Assembly (NCBI GenBank): GCA_027563935.2
Contig: CM050453.2
Span: forward strand, 15,094,611-15,158,610
Direction of reading: 5' to 3'
Length of the DNA: 64,000 nt
Origin: Costus lasius
Taxonomy: Eukaryota > Streptophyta > Magnoliopsida > Zingiberales > Costaceae
Every line of letters begins with the position of its first letter. Position 1 is the first letter of the stretch. This document shows positions 1 through 10,170 of the stretch, piece by piece. The notes below the pieces were generated by a model, which searched no databases, was not told where the DNA came from, and worked only from the letters and a program-made list of their open reading frames with translations. The translations under genes and the position numbers were made by a program.

Positions 1-423
1 CGGAAGAAGCGGACGCGCGTGGTGAACGCGTTCGCAGGCGGCGGACGCTACGGACGCTGGCGGCGCGACGTCTCCGCGAGACTCGGACGGCTGGCGGACG
101 ACTCGGCTGAAGGATACGGCGGCTCCCTACCTATAAAGCTGAGGCGAGGGCAACAGGAATGCTCTCTCCGCCATTACCGACCCACAATGAAGCTTGGTGA
201 AGCTTCGACGAGAGTGAACTGAGAGATTGTAATCGGCGATTGGTTCGCCGGTGAGGGAGGGGAAGAGGGCGGCGACGGGGTTTGGCAGTAAGAGGAGTTG
301 TAGCTTTGATATTGAGGAATAAAAGCTTCTCCTTACCACGATTCTTTCCCCTGTTCTCCGACGAGTTCTGACGGCGAGGGAGGCAGGCGGCTTCCTTCCT
401 GCCGGCGCGTTTGAGGCCTTGAT
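1..423. repeat. GC-rich dispersed repeat, 5' fragment
   Basis: GC-rich, CGG-rich sequence with no credible gene. The part from about 160 to 400 resembles, in the same order, the tandem units at 24480-25301 and 25543-26300: a 'gaagctt' block, a 'gattgtaatcggcgat' block, a 'ggtgagggaggg' block, a 'tgtagcttnnatnattgaat' block and a 'gagctttcctcc'-like block. Similarity is by eye and clearly diverged. It directly abuts the viral RT fragment that begins near 424, so it is either the flank of the viral integration or a later insertion that cut the viral RT. Short open frames here (19-222 and the opposite strand) have no recognisable product. Confidence 0.5.
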
Positions 424-581
424 ACTGATATATTGGGAACGGAGCTATAACACTCCAACCTCATATTGCTTCAAAAATAAAAACCTTTGAGGTTACAGAT
501 ACCAAGAGTCTCCAACAATTCTTGGGATTAATAAATTATGCTATACCTTTTTTAAAGGATCTACATAAATTGAGTGGACCC
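424..581 (+). pseudogene. Viral reverse transcriptase C-terminal (thumb/connection) fragment
   Basis: One open frame of about 50 codons (phase set by codons at 471, 474 and so on) reads as the caulimovirid RT segment after the catalytic YxDD region: a 'GNGAITLQPHIASKI' block, then 'LQQFLGLINYAIPFLKDL'. The second block is the hallmark LG.xNYxR/IxF.L stretch of these RTs. The catalytic palm is not present upstream. The frame is interrupted after 581, where an LTR beginning TGTTGGGG starts. The matching RNase H continues only at about 3721, and by comparison with the family roughly 70 codons between them are absent. Family assignment is from motif recognition; the junction is seen directly. Confidence 0.8.
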
Positions 582-2279
582 TGTTGGGGTATGCCCTTAA
601 GGCTAATGTTTGAGGCCTTGGGATTATATCAGTATCATGTATAAACTCTATGTTTATAAAGGCAATGGTTGTTATTCATGTTGTTACAGTATCTGCTGCA
701 ATATGTATACTTCTGAATAATGTCTCAATGCTGTTCAGCTTGGCTGACATGCAGTATTGTCCTTAGTCGAGATATCTTGGTGAACATGAGACAGCCTTGA
801 TATGATTGAGACTAATATGTGTTCTAATCTTATAGGATGCTTCGAGCATGGAATAAGATGTAGATTCATGGGTACATTAGATGTACTGGACAGACCCTAC
901 TTAGGATATTCAATTGCTTGTCACAATGTGAATAATCCTTATATGCAAACAAGTGGCATATTTTCCTCTGACTTGAGATCACTTGTGTTTCTAAATGATG
1001 ATTGGCATTGTTTTGAGGTAGTTCAATATCATTTGAAACATAATGGTTATAGACTATCTTGGATAATGAGCATGAGTCATGTTAGGGCACTAGTGATAGA
1101 TATAGGATTGCCGTCTCCTTGTTTGGAGTGTGATGTTCTATAGGGGCCCCCTCGATGAGATGATTGAGAAAGTGTATGGCCATACCCAGATGACTATGTT
1201 CATCTGATCTAATCATTCTCATCATATTGGAATTACAGGCTTGACACGCTTGTCCAATAAGAACATCCAGTGGCAAAGGAAACACATATGTCAAGTGACT
1301 TGAGTTCACACTTGTGCTGTGGTTTGGGTGTAGTCTTGGAAGACTCTTTCCTTTATATCGGGAGACAGTGATGTGTTGCTAGATACCCCTCACTGATCGT
1401 GATAACGTAAGTTATCGTTACCGACATTTAAAGGAAACCCTTAGGGTCGCACAATTTGATGATATGGCTTGCTTAAGTCAGATCGTGTGGACTGAATTGT
1501 TTTGGTTCTGTTTAAAGGGATTTAAACTCTGATTGTAAGTGAGGTCTGGTCTGATCATGTTTGATTGATTAGAGCTTGAGATCGGTAAGCTTCGATCGAG
1601 AGATTTGATGCTAGATCGGTGAGATCAAGAGCATTAAGAGATGAATGGTTAGATCTTGAGCCTTATGGTTTAATTTGATCTAGACCAAGGCTTGGTTTAA
1701 ATTTGGTCTTTGAACTAAATGAAATTGAACCGGTTCACTTAGTGTGAGCGCATGGTTCAAGTCAAGGGAGAAAAATGCGATCGTTCACTTGAAGTGAACG
1801 CATGAACGCATGATGTTAGTGACTTGCTATTTTTTGGAAGTCATGCTTTCCAAAAATAGAAAGCACGCCTCACGTTCGAGAGCATTGCCCTATTCTCGCC
1901 TCTTCACCTCTTGTCGCCTCTCCTCTCTCGTGCAGAGTGTGTCTTCACGCCTTGGAGAGAGTTTGGCCAAGCAAAGAGATCATCTCAATTCCCTTCAAGC
2001 GATCAAGGAGACTTGGAGATCCTTGCTAGCACAAGGAACGACAAGGAGTAGCCAACTCTCATCTTGTGTGCGATTGCCTTTGGAGAAGAAGCACACGCCT
2101 CTTTCCTTCCAAGTCATCATCCAAAGCAATGGCATTGGTATGATCTCTCACTTGATCTATACATGTTATTAAAGTTGACCATATGTTCATACATGCGATC
2201 CTAGGAGACCCTAGATTCCGCCTTGAGAAAATTTTATATATGCGCCTATTAGGGTTTCGCCCCCTTTAGGGAACTTTCA
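582..2279 (+). mobile_element. LTR of a retrotransposon inserted in the viral RT
   Basis: Starts TGTTGGGG and ends TTTCA, followed after two bases by a tRNA-Met type primer site (TGGTATCAGAGC at 2282). That is the expected order LTR then PBS for a plus-strand LTR retrotransposon. Length is about 1.7 kb. The 5' edge coincides with the break in the viral RT frame. Open frames inside (802-1143, 1810-2172) resemble no protein I know and look like chance frames. No second copy of this LTR is visible in the window, so the element is incomplete or was truncated by recombination. Confidence 0.65.
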
Positions 2280-2281
2280 AT

Positions 2282-2293
2282 TGGTATCAGAGC
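2282..2293 (+). other. tRNA-Met primer binding site of the LTR element
   Basis: TGGTATCAGAGC, complementary to the 3' end of plant initiator tRNA-Met, two bases after the LTR end. It fixes the orientation (plus) and the 3' edge of the LTR. Confidence 0.75.
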
Positions 2294-3700
2294 TGTAGGT
2301 TCTGGTATGTTCATATGATTGCTTTACATGTGTGATTCATGTTGTATGAATAGATCTAAGGATATCATCTTCATGCGAAACTACATGCTTATTTTCGAAA
2401 ATAGATGTATGTTGGCGCATGTATTTATGTTGGCGCATGTTGTTGTTTTTGTCAAAAACAAAACTTATCTTGCGCGCCCCTCATTAGATCTAAGCGCCTG
2501 CTTTAAAATCTTAGACGGGTTATTAGGGTTGAAGTCATCGTCCAGTCAAGACCCAACAGTCTGATCAGACTATCTGACAGCCTAGATGGGTCGACCAGAT
2601 GGCACCTATGCGCAAGCATGTGGTGGCTATTGGTCGACTGCAGAAAGGCGTGTAGCGATGTCTGATTGAGACAACCAATGAACGCTCATGATTAAGGCCC
2701 GGGGTCACACCCGCTTGCCAGAACTCATGAGGGACGTTCAGCCCTTAACGCATGCATTGTTGACCATGAGGTCGACTCAAGTCGGTTATGACTTGGTGCA
2801 TGCAAGGGCAGTGGGTCTGACTAGGTCTGATGAGTGGATCCCTATTAATGGACCGTTGTAAGGTAGTAGGGCACATAAGGAAATAAAATGAAGCCAATGG
2901 GTTTTTCGAAAAAAATTTATTTTCTTGAATAGATCACATGATGTTTGTATAACATGAATGATTGTCTATTTCATCTTATGTGGGCTGCCTAAATTTAATG
3001 TGTGCTGTGCTGGGGCCTGCGTGCCTGGATTATTATTGTAAATTATTTATTGTGATCTGCGCATCACATTTTAATTAATTTATAAAGTGTAATTGACCTG
3101 CGTGTCAATCATGTCTAGATAGATTAAATTGTAATTTAATCAGACATGAGCACAGAGCACACTTGGCAGAGGCGCATGCAGCAAGTGGCTTCACTAGTGG
3201 GAGGTCTAGGGTTCGACTCTAGGACAGGCGCATTTTACCTGGTGGGCGCACCTGAGCTGCAATGGGCGCTTGGGCCAGAGGAAATGCTAAAGACCCATGA
3301 AGAGCTCAAGTGAAGACTTAAGTTAATTAAGGTCTTACTTAGGCTTAATGGGCTTTTACCACATAAGATCATCATGCTTTTAATTTACTGTTTAAGTAAT
3401 TTAGTAACTGCATGATGTATTCTTCTGCTATCACCATAGGATTTGAATGATAGTAAGAAGATAAAAGGACCGTTAAAATCCAACGTTAAATATCAAGCAC
3501 GATAGCCTTCTGACGCGAAACCTCACTGTTCTGACTATCGTTGGGGCCGTGTTGTACCCACTCAGTGGGCACGCCCATCTATCTTCAGACGGTGTGTGAT
3601 TACACCTGCGTGTTACAGAGAAGGGATTTATCGCTTCTCGTTGCTCAGCATAGCACGTGGTGGTCCAGGGAGTAGGTCGGGTCAGCTTGACCATGTAGGC
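2294..3700 (+). mobile_element. Non-coding internal remnant of the LTR element
   Basis: About 1.4 kb with no gag or pol motif on either strand. It carries many 'gcgc' and 'gcatg' rich words and a short 'gggttcgactct' block near 3211 that resembles an RNA polymerase III B box but lacks a convincing tRNA fold. The right boundary against the virus is unclear: viral coding sequence is recognisable from about 3721. The absence of coding and of a second LTR suggests a non-autonomous (LARD-like) or truncated element. Confidence 0.45.
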
Positions 3701-3729
3701 TACATATTGAGAAGGGATTTATCGCTTCT
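3618..3729 (+). repeat. 21-bp direct repeat at the right edge of the insertion
   Basis: The 21-mer beginning GAGAAGGGATTTATC occurs at 3618-3638 and again exactly at 3709-3729, 91 bases apart. The second copy runs straight into the viral RNase H frame. It is too long for a normal 5-bp target duplication and looks like a small tandem duplication or a scar of the rearrangement that removed the other LTR. Confidence 0.8.
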
Positions 3730-3985
3730 AGCCGTTTGTTATGGCTTAGACGCTTTTAGATTATTTCTGTTAAATAAAAAGGAAATATTAATAAGAACAG
3801 ATTGCGAGGCAATTGTAAAGTTCTTTAATATTAAAAATGAGAAACGTATCTCTCAAAAGAGATGGTTATCATTTATAGATCACTGCATTAATAATGCATA
3901 CAGAATTATCTCTGAACACATCAAAGGTAAAAATAATGTCATTTCAGACATTTTATCACGCCTTTTGAAAAGGCCAGAAAATTAA
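3721..3985 (+). pseudogene. Viral RNase H domain fragment
   Basis: The open frame 3596-3985 becomes recognisable from about 3721: a 'LLAVCYGLDAFRLFL' helix, then 'IRTDCEAIV' (the conserved RNase H 'TDxxA' aspartate), and an 'HIKGKNNVISDILSR' C-terminus, where the D of the 'NxxSDxLSR' motif is the last catalytic acidic residue. This is the usual end of the caulimovirid polymerase polyprotein, which removes the RNA strand after reverse transcription. The N-terminal RNase H strands, including the first catalytic Asp, are missing, apparently lost with the insertion at 582-3700. The stop at 3983-3985 is probably the native end. Confidence 0.8.
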
Positions 3986-4084
3986 GCCTTTTTGGCTATA
4001 CATGATAACCTACAAGGTTATGTAATATCAAATCTTGATATATGATAGTCTTTTTAAAAGACTCAAATAACAGCTGATATAGTT

Positions 4085-5466
4085 GTGCAGAAAATTGCAG
4101 CTGCCCAAGATTCTTCTTCTAAAAAGAAGACAGGAAAAAAGGTTCTACAACCATTACTTGTTGAACCAATGGATACTGATGGAGCAACCTATGCTCAGAC
4201 ACTTCGCGAAGCCCCACCAAAAGAGCCAATATATCTTTTCAGGACTCCGAAGCATTATACGGCTTTAACAGGCCATGATCATTTGATCCTTGATCTACTC
4301 TGGAAAGATCATCATGGAGTAGGGTTCTTAACTGCTATGAATACGCTTGCTGGACATTTGCAAGCATTAAGATATATGAAAACATTACCTCCAAGTACAT
4401 CATTACCAAAGTTGGAGCCACAAACTCTTGAAGCCTATGTAGCAAAAGAATTCAAGATTACAAGGCTTGAAAATGAAATCAAGACCCTACAACAAAAAGA
4501 ACAAGAGGTAGTAAAGCAGAAACAGGAGCTTGAAGAAAAACATCAAATTCTTGTTAAAGCATGGATCAAGAACTCAAGTCCCAATGGACTATGGCAAAAG
4601 CAAAAATTCCTCCTATTTTACATCCAGTAAAACAACAAGTTTATGAGATTTTACTGGCAACTCATCAACAAAAGTTTTTGAAGGTTATAAGCTATTTGAG
4701 AAAAATGGCTTTGAACGAAATAACCAAACCACAAGGGATTCATCTTACAATGATTACTCTTCAGACGGATCAGGCTCACCCACAAGAGTCTCACTGTTAT
4801 TGTCAGAAAGGTTTTACTATTATTAAAGCATCAGTAGATCTGACAAAATGGCAAGATTGCAGAATTATGGACCTGGAAGTCTCAATATTGGATCTTTTTA
4901 ATTATGGTCTTCTTGATAGACTCGTGGTTCATCATAATCACTTAGACAAGCTAAAGTTGTTTCCATGGAAACTTCGGTATTGTCTTAACAAATTTTTTAA
5001 GGTTCACCAGTTCAGTGGATATTTGGACCTTAACATTAGCTCATGTCCACCATGGTTTTCTGGTTATCCTTGTGACGCGAAACACCAGGTTTTAATCAAA
5101 ATCCAACAAGATTTCTTACCAGATTTTTGGGATCTTTCTTTTGAAGATGACGTAAGAAAAACTAAAGATATTTCTCTTGATCTCCAAGTCAGACTATGGA
5201 GAAATTATATCATGACTGAAGAAACTTTAGAGTTTTTCTCTTCTTATTTAATCTCAGAAGAAAAAACTTTAAAAATATATGTAGAAGATGTAGAAGACAT
5301 CTTCTTTGTTCCATTCATTTCTCAGTTCTACACTGACCCTGGACAATATGAACATTTCAAACAGACAAAGGGCGAATCTTTGGCAAAAGAATACAAAGAT
5401 TATGGCAGAATGATAAGACCAGAAAGAGATGAAAATATTCTGGACGAGATACAAGAGGATGATTAA
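4085..5466 (+). pseudogene. Viral downstream ORF (position of tungrovirus ORF4 / caulimovirus ORF VI), split by a frameshift
   Basis: Two overlapping frames, 4085-4630 and 4561-5466, appear to be one protein of about 450 residues broken by a frameshift near 4555-4620. The first half ends in a strong coiled coil (E/K/Q-rich heptads around residues 115-160). The second half carries basic and aromatic segments, many acidic residues at the C-terminus, and no motif I can name. Its place between RNase H and the promoter is where tungroviruses encode ORF4 and caulimoviruses their inclusion-body transactivator, but I see no sequence signature proving either role. The upstream frame may lack its own start: the ATG at 4085 lies 100 bases after the RNase H stop. 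Confidence 0.55.
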
Positions 5467-5686
5467 AGCCTCATGATGGTATATCTCCACTATCCAACAT
5501 GGTGGCCTACACTCGAATCTCTACTATTGATCAATAGTAGCCTATTGTGAAAAAGCTACTTTTCAAAAAGGTTCACGTGTTGAAAGAAATGCGATGCCGG
5601 TCCACTAGACAAGGCGGTTTCTACATGCGAATCTTTTAAAGATGCTTCAATTATTAAAGTGAGCCTCACTTATTAAAGAATATGTA

Positions 5687-5732
5687 CTGGCATCAATTAG
5701 TGATACTTTGTGTGCTGGCATCAATTAGTGAT
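5687..5732 (+). promoter_or_regulatory. 28-bp spaced direct repeat upstream of the viral TATA box
   Basis: CTGGCATCAATTAGTGAT occurs at 5687-5704 and again exactly at 5715-5732. It lies 40-85 bases upstream of the TATA box, where pararetroviral promoters keep their activator sites, so a protein-binding repeat is plausible. No known factor motif is claimed. Confidence 0.6.
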
Positions 5733-5771
5733 GCTTTACTTCAGAAGTAAGAAACCTCTCCGCTTCTTGTC

Positions 5772-5779
5772 TATATAAG
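5772..5779 (+). promoter_or_regulatory. TATA box of the 35S-like viral promoter
   Basis: TATATAAG within 'gtctatataaggagag', about 165 bases upstream of the primer site. The spacing and context fit the pregenomic RNA promoter of plant pararetroviruses. Confidence 0.7.
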
Positions 5780-5940
5780 GAGAGTAGTTTGTGTTCAGAA
5801 GGCATTCAGCCTTCAGCTAAGAAGTGTGTGCAAGTGTGATCTTCTAGTCTTCCTTGTCTTGTAAGTTTTAATGTTTTAATGAAAGTCTTGTATCTCTTTT
5901 AAGTATTTTCGTGTTGTAAAATACCCCTTCCTTTCTATTT

Positions 5941-5958
5941 TGGTATCAGAGCCTGGTA
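5941..5958 (+). other. Viral tRNA-Met primer binding site
   Basis: TGGTATCAGAGCCTGGTA matches the caulimovirid minus-strand primer site, which is complementary to the 3' end of initiator tRNA-Met. By convention this is position 1 of the circular viral genome, so the viral map runs from here to 11466, then 424 onward to 5940. Confidence 0.85.
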
Positions 5959-6602
5959 CGATTTTATTTGATCGAACGGGAACGCGTATAATTATGGAAG
6001 TAAAACTTTGTTAGTGTAAAGAACAACCCTAAGCAGATGTATTATATGTATTAATTCAGATAGGATGTATTATGCTTGGTTTTTTATACAAATCTGGATA
6101 AACCAGGGCTGCCTAAGTCACCATGGTTTTAGTACACAAGCTTGCTAGAGGGCCAATGGCTTGGCAAGTAAAAGTCTGAAGACCAAGAGGGTCGCAAGAG
6201 ACGAGAAACTTGCTAACGACCATACAGCATGATGCTAGCTTGAATACTAAAAAGTAATGGTAAAGCGGTTGATACCAGAGGAAAACTAAAGCATAATAAT
6301 GTCCAGGAATCTATAGTTAATACATATTTCTACTCCTTAGGAAGTTTTCTTTACACATCATAACATAGTTCCATATATTTATACGTCAATACCTAGTAGA
6401 TCTATAACAACTAATAATTGCTCTTTGATTGTGTTTATACACATAGTTTAGATGAAACGAATCTATCCACAAAAGCCTCCGGGCTTTAAACAAAATTATG
6501 CTCCTAAGCATAAACTAACCGTTAAGACATACCTTACGGTTAAAAACTTAAGAATGTTAATAATCTTGTTAGAACACAAGAAACTTAACAAAAATTAAAA
6601 AG

Positions 6603-6887
6603 ATGGATATCAGTTATCTATCTTTAGGTTTACCACAAAATTATTGGGAACTACAAGCTAATTCCCAAGCAACAAAACATAAGTGCTATTTTCCAAAAGA
6701 AAATGGCAGATATGTTCATCAGTTACACACTGAAAATGTTCAGTTAAATACAATTATAGATTTACAAATTTCTCAGGCTGAAAGCCTCCGAGAATTTAAT
6801 CATCTATGTACTGAATTATGGAAAACAGTACATACAGAGATGAGAACAAAGAATATGCTCTTACGCAATATTCATGAAAATCAATAA
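6603..6887 (+). CDS. Viral small ORF 1 (94 codons), unknown function
   Basis: First intact frame after the leader, starting at the ATG at 6603. It is polar, with no membrane segment and no motif I recognise. A mid-protein stretch with His/Glu/Asn and a C-terminal charged helix could be structural. It sits where badnaviruses and tungroviruses place ORF1, but is shorter than I would expect for tungrovirus ORF1. It is followed by about 190 bases of interrupted sequence, some of which may be its former C-terminus (in-frame stop at 6885-6887). Confidence 0.5.
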   Translation: MDISYLSLGLPQNYWELQANSQATKHKCYFPKENGRYVHQLHTENVQLNTIIDLQISQAESLREFNHLCTELWKTVHTEMRTKNMLLRNIHENQ

Positions 6888-7078
6888 TATATAAAAAATC
6901 AGTATACTTATCTGATTACTATGATAAAGGAGATCGAGAGGTCTCTATTGTTACAAAAACAGCTCACAGCAGAGCTTAAAGACATATTAGAAAATCTTTA
7001 AAGACAATCAAAAGTCTTTGATTACCAAACAACAAAAACAGCAGCTTTACTTGAAAAGTTGCAGAAAAATTCTGAAGA

Positions 7079-7552
7079 ATGGTAAATCCTACAAAGGAAT
7101 ACCCAAGAATGATAGATCAAGATATTGACTATCAAAAGGCATTAGTTGAATCTAGTAATTATCTAGATAATGCTTTAGGAATGATCTCTGATGATCCTCA
7201 AAGTGCTTCTGATAAAAGATTTGTTAGACAAAATAATTTTATCATTGCATATCTTATGCAATTAAATCAAAAACTTGATACTATTTTTTCAAATATATCA
7301 ATATCCACAGAATCTATAATTAGACAGCAAGAAAGTATAAAAACTTCTGCTGATACAATTCATAGACAATATGAAATAATCCAAAGATTAGAAAATTTGT
7401 TGGTTTTACAAACTCAACAATATCAAACATCAGTCCAAGAATTAACTTTACAGTTAAATAGAGTATTACAGATGTCTTCAGGACACACTGGAACATCTCA
7501 AACATCTATCTCTAAACGCCAACCTAGAAGTACCCAGTTTGCCTGGAAATGA
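7079..7552 (+). CDS. Viral small ORF 2, coiled-coil virion-associated-like protein (157 codons)
   Basis: An open frame with long heptad-like helices between residues about 55 and 125 (I/L/Q/N-rich) and a basic, proline-containing C-terminus (KRQPRS) suited to nucleic-acid binding. Tungrovirus and badnavirus ORF2 and caulimovirus ORF III products have this build: coiled coil plus basic tail, with the protein bridging virions and movement protein. The stop overlaps the start of the next frame as ATGA at 7549-7552, the classic leaky/reinitiation junction. Function is inferred from position and composition only. The frame is intact, unlike its neighbours. Confidence 0.6.
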   Translation: MVNPTKEYPRMIDQDIDYQKALVESSNYLDNALGMISDDPQSASDKRFVRQNNFIIAYLMQLNQKLDTIFSNISISTESIIRQQESIKTSADTIHRQYEIIQRLENLLVLQTQQYQTSVQELTLQLNRVLQMSSGHTGTSQTSISKRQPRSTQFAWK

Positions 7553-8516
7553 GTATAAAGCCATTTACCGGGACTTCAAATACTCTTATTGGTACCATAA
7601 CAGTACGAGAAAATAACCAGAATGAACGGTTATCAATAAGTAATCCCATCCCAAATCTCTTAAATAGGCTTTTTGATGGACAAGGGATTCCAGCACAAGT
7701 TTTAGAAGAAGTTGTTGATATAGATCAGCAATTTGAAGCCTATCAAAACAATAGGTTACAAATATTACGTCCTCAACTCCTTTATAGGATTGGACCTTTA
7801 AACCTTAGGACTCAACTTCTAAGGATTACTCATGAAGAACATGTTTCTATCACAACTGAACCAAGAAATCTTAAGATTATTTCAAGATATTCTTTAAACA
7901 AACTGAAACAATCTTGTAAGACATTAGCCCATATCGAAATGATTGTTATCTCAGTAAAAGGACTAGCACGAAAAAAGCTAGGAACAAAAGTATTAATTGC
8001 AATTCTTGACAAAAGATGAAAATCTGATGCAAGAAAAGCAATTATTGCTTGTATTGAAGTCGACATGACTGAAAATAAAGGTCTTTTTTATTGTGCCCCA
8101 GATTTTCTCACAGTATTAAAGACTTAGGAGAATTAGAAATTGGTATCCAAGCACGTGGATACGAGGATTTTTCTGGAGATTCTAATCTTCTTATAGGATT
8201 AGGATTTTTAGGAAAATTAACAAACAATTCTAATACTGGATACAAACTGTATATTTCTTCTGTAATAGACGCTTTGGCCAGTAAAGAAATTAAAATGCTA
8301 AAACCAATAGCTATCTCTCCAGATGATCTGGGAGGAATAGATTGGAATATATCTAAGAATTTAGATTGTGAACAAATGCTTATCCCGGAAGATAGCATTA
8401 TGTTCAAAAACTCCGATGATACATATAATTTGAGATTTTCAAATTATAAAAAGAAGCAAACTCTAAATGATAATGAGGCTTCTACATCAGGTTTAGAAAA
8501 TTTTTTAGAATCATAA
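7549..8516 (+). pseudogene. Viral movement protein, broken by a stop and a frameshift
   Basis: Frame 7549-8019 begins 'MSIKPFTG', with the N-terminal and beta-strand blocks of a 30K-type cell-to-cell movement protein. It meets an in-frame TGA at 8017-8019 and reads on in the same frame to about 8095. There it must shift to the frame that continues to 8516 ('GELEIGIQARGYEDF', then 'GLGFLGKL'). The C-terminus is acidic and polar. Movement proteins of this family form tubules through plasmodesmata. The TAA at 8514-8516 is three bases before the coat protein ATG at 8519, in another frame, so MP and CP are separate here rather than fused as in badnaviruses. I cannot exclude that this separation is itself a decay frameshift. 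Confidence 0.7.
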
Positions 8517-8518
8517 AA

Positions 8519-10170
8519 ATGTTACTAGAAGAACATAGTCTTGTAGTACCTAAGGAATTAGATTTTTCATTTGAAGAAATGATAAGTCTAGAAATCAAGC
8601 TTATTGAAAAAGGAAAACTATTAACCTCTCATAAGGTTATCTATGACAATGAAGGCAACATTAGAGTCTGGCATGGACCTAAAAAGCTCCGAGACTTAGA
8701 CTTTACTCAGAAAGAAGAAGAAATAATAACTTCTTTTCTCAAAAATAACACTAAAGAATTCTTTGATGATGATTCTCAGAGTTTACAAAGTATACCTCAA
8801 AATTTGATGGATACAGTAATGACTGGTCAAGAACCACAAGCCAGTAATACTACTCCAGTATATAATAATCCAGTACAGGCAGCTCAGCCAAGTACTTCAC
8901 ACATAAGAACTTATACTGTAGGTCAACCTCCTCGAGAATCTTATACTCAGTATGAAGGCGAACGAGAAAATATTAGGACTAAAGGAAAAAGACTACCTTT
9001 AGAAATAATAGATAAGAGAAAACTTCTAGATGAAGGGAGAATCCTTAATCTAGCAGCTCAAGATCTACAAACATGGAGCACAGTTCTCGACAAGTGGGCT
9101 TCAATTGTTTCTATGAAGATAACAGAAATAGATGGAAACTTTTCTGCTGAAGAAATGTATTCCTATCTCGAAAATTTCCTAGGTGAAACTGCTAGAGCTA
9201 TGTGGGAATCTTACAAGTTAAATTGTCCACTAGAATTCCAGCAAGATATTTCATTAGGTGTGAATCCTTATAATTTCACCAACCGAATGAAAGTAATGAT
9301 TTTGGGATCAAATCCTAATATGGGATTTAATGCTCAACAAAAAGAAGCAATTAGAAAACTCGAGATCATCCAAATAAAAAATTAGAAATATATTAAACCT
9401 TTTTGCAAGATTATCTTTATTATGCTTGCAAAACGGGTGGGTATCACGATCAAGCATTAGGAGAAAGATTATTCTTAAAATTACCTGCTCCTATTGGTCA
9501 TGAAATACATGAAGCTTGGAATACTGATCCAGAAAAGGCTCAGCTTTCTTTTGCTATGAATAATATTACCACAAGAATACAATTTAAAATTGATAAATTG
9601 GTAGAAAGATGTACTCGATTAAGAGGAGACCATCACTTAAAAGGTGAATTTAGTTTCTGTAATGAACTTTACACACCTCAAACATATGCTAAGGAACAAC
9701 CTAAACAAAAGAAGAAACCTAAGAAGAACAAACCTTCTAAGAAATATTTTCTTAGGAAATCTTCTGGAAAGAAACCCTATCTTGCTAAAGAAAAGCATGT
9801 TAGAAAATATAATCCTAAGCGAGATTATAAAAATAAGCTTTCATGCTTTACATGTGGAAGCCAAAATCACTTAGCACGTGATTGTACTAAGAGGCGAAAT
9901 CTATATAGTAAACAATCAATTCTTGTTGATTGTGTTCAGGAAGATCTACTTCATGTAGATGAATATATTTCTGATACAGAGTCAATATATAGTATTGTCT
10001 CTATCCAAGATAATAATTATAAATCAGACTCAGACAGTGAATTAGAATAATTTACTACCGATTTATTATTTAAATCAGACCAGCTCCAATCTCCTTTTGA
10101 AACTGAACACTTCTCAGAACCTTCTCTAGATAAATTGGATATGTTAAAACCATATCTAGAACAGTTATAA
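8519..10170 (+). pseudogene. Viral coat protein with CCHC zinc knuckle, frameshift and early stop
   Basis: Frame 8519-9385 encodes an acidic N-terminal region and the conserved helical capsid core. A break at about 9385-9403 moves the reading to a second frame that continues the core, then a very basic Lys/Pro tract (around 9690-9830) and one zinc knuckle, C-x2-C-x4-H-x4-C (9844-9885). This frame meets a TAA at 10048-10050. However, the same frame stays open after it to a TAA at 10168-10170 that overlaps the next ATG by one base (TAATG). The original protein therefore probably ended at 10170, and the stop at 10048 is a nonsense change. It would be the virion shell protein, with the knuckle and basic arm binding RNA/DNA. 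Confidence 0.75.

Larger units (their letters stand above)
5467..6602 (+). other. Viral large intergenic region and leader
   Basis: About 1.1 kb without a gene. It holds the direct repeat, TATA box and tRNA-Met primer site listed separately, and a leader full of short upstream ATGs before the first ORF at 6603. A small hairpin (GAAGGC/GCCTTC around 5798-5814) sits just downstream of the TATA box. In this virus family the region drives the pregenomic RNA and starts minus-strand DNA synthesis. Confidence 0.7.

Noticed and set aside
802..1143. 113-codon frame as a gene
   Set aside because: Lies within the LTR (582-2279) and has no recognisable motif or codon pattern.
3205..3225. tRNA or SINE from a Pol III B-box-like word
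   Set aside because: No A box at proper distance, no cloverleaf and no A-rich tail found.
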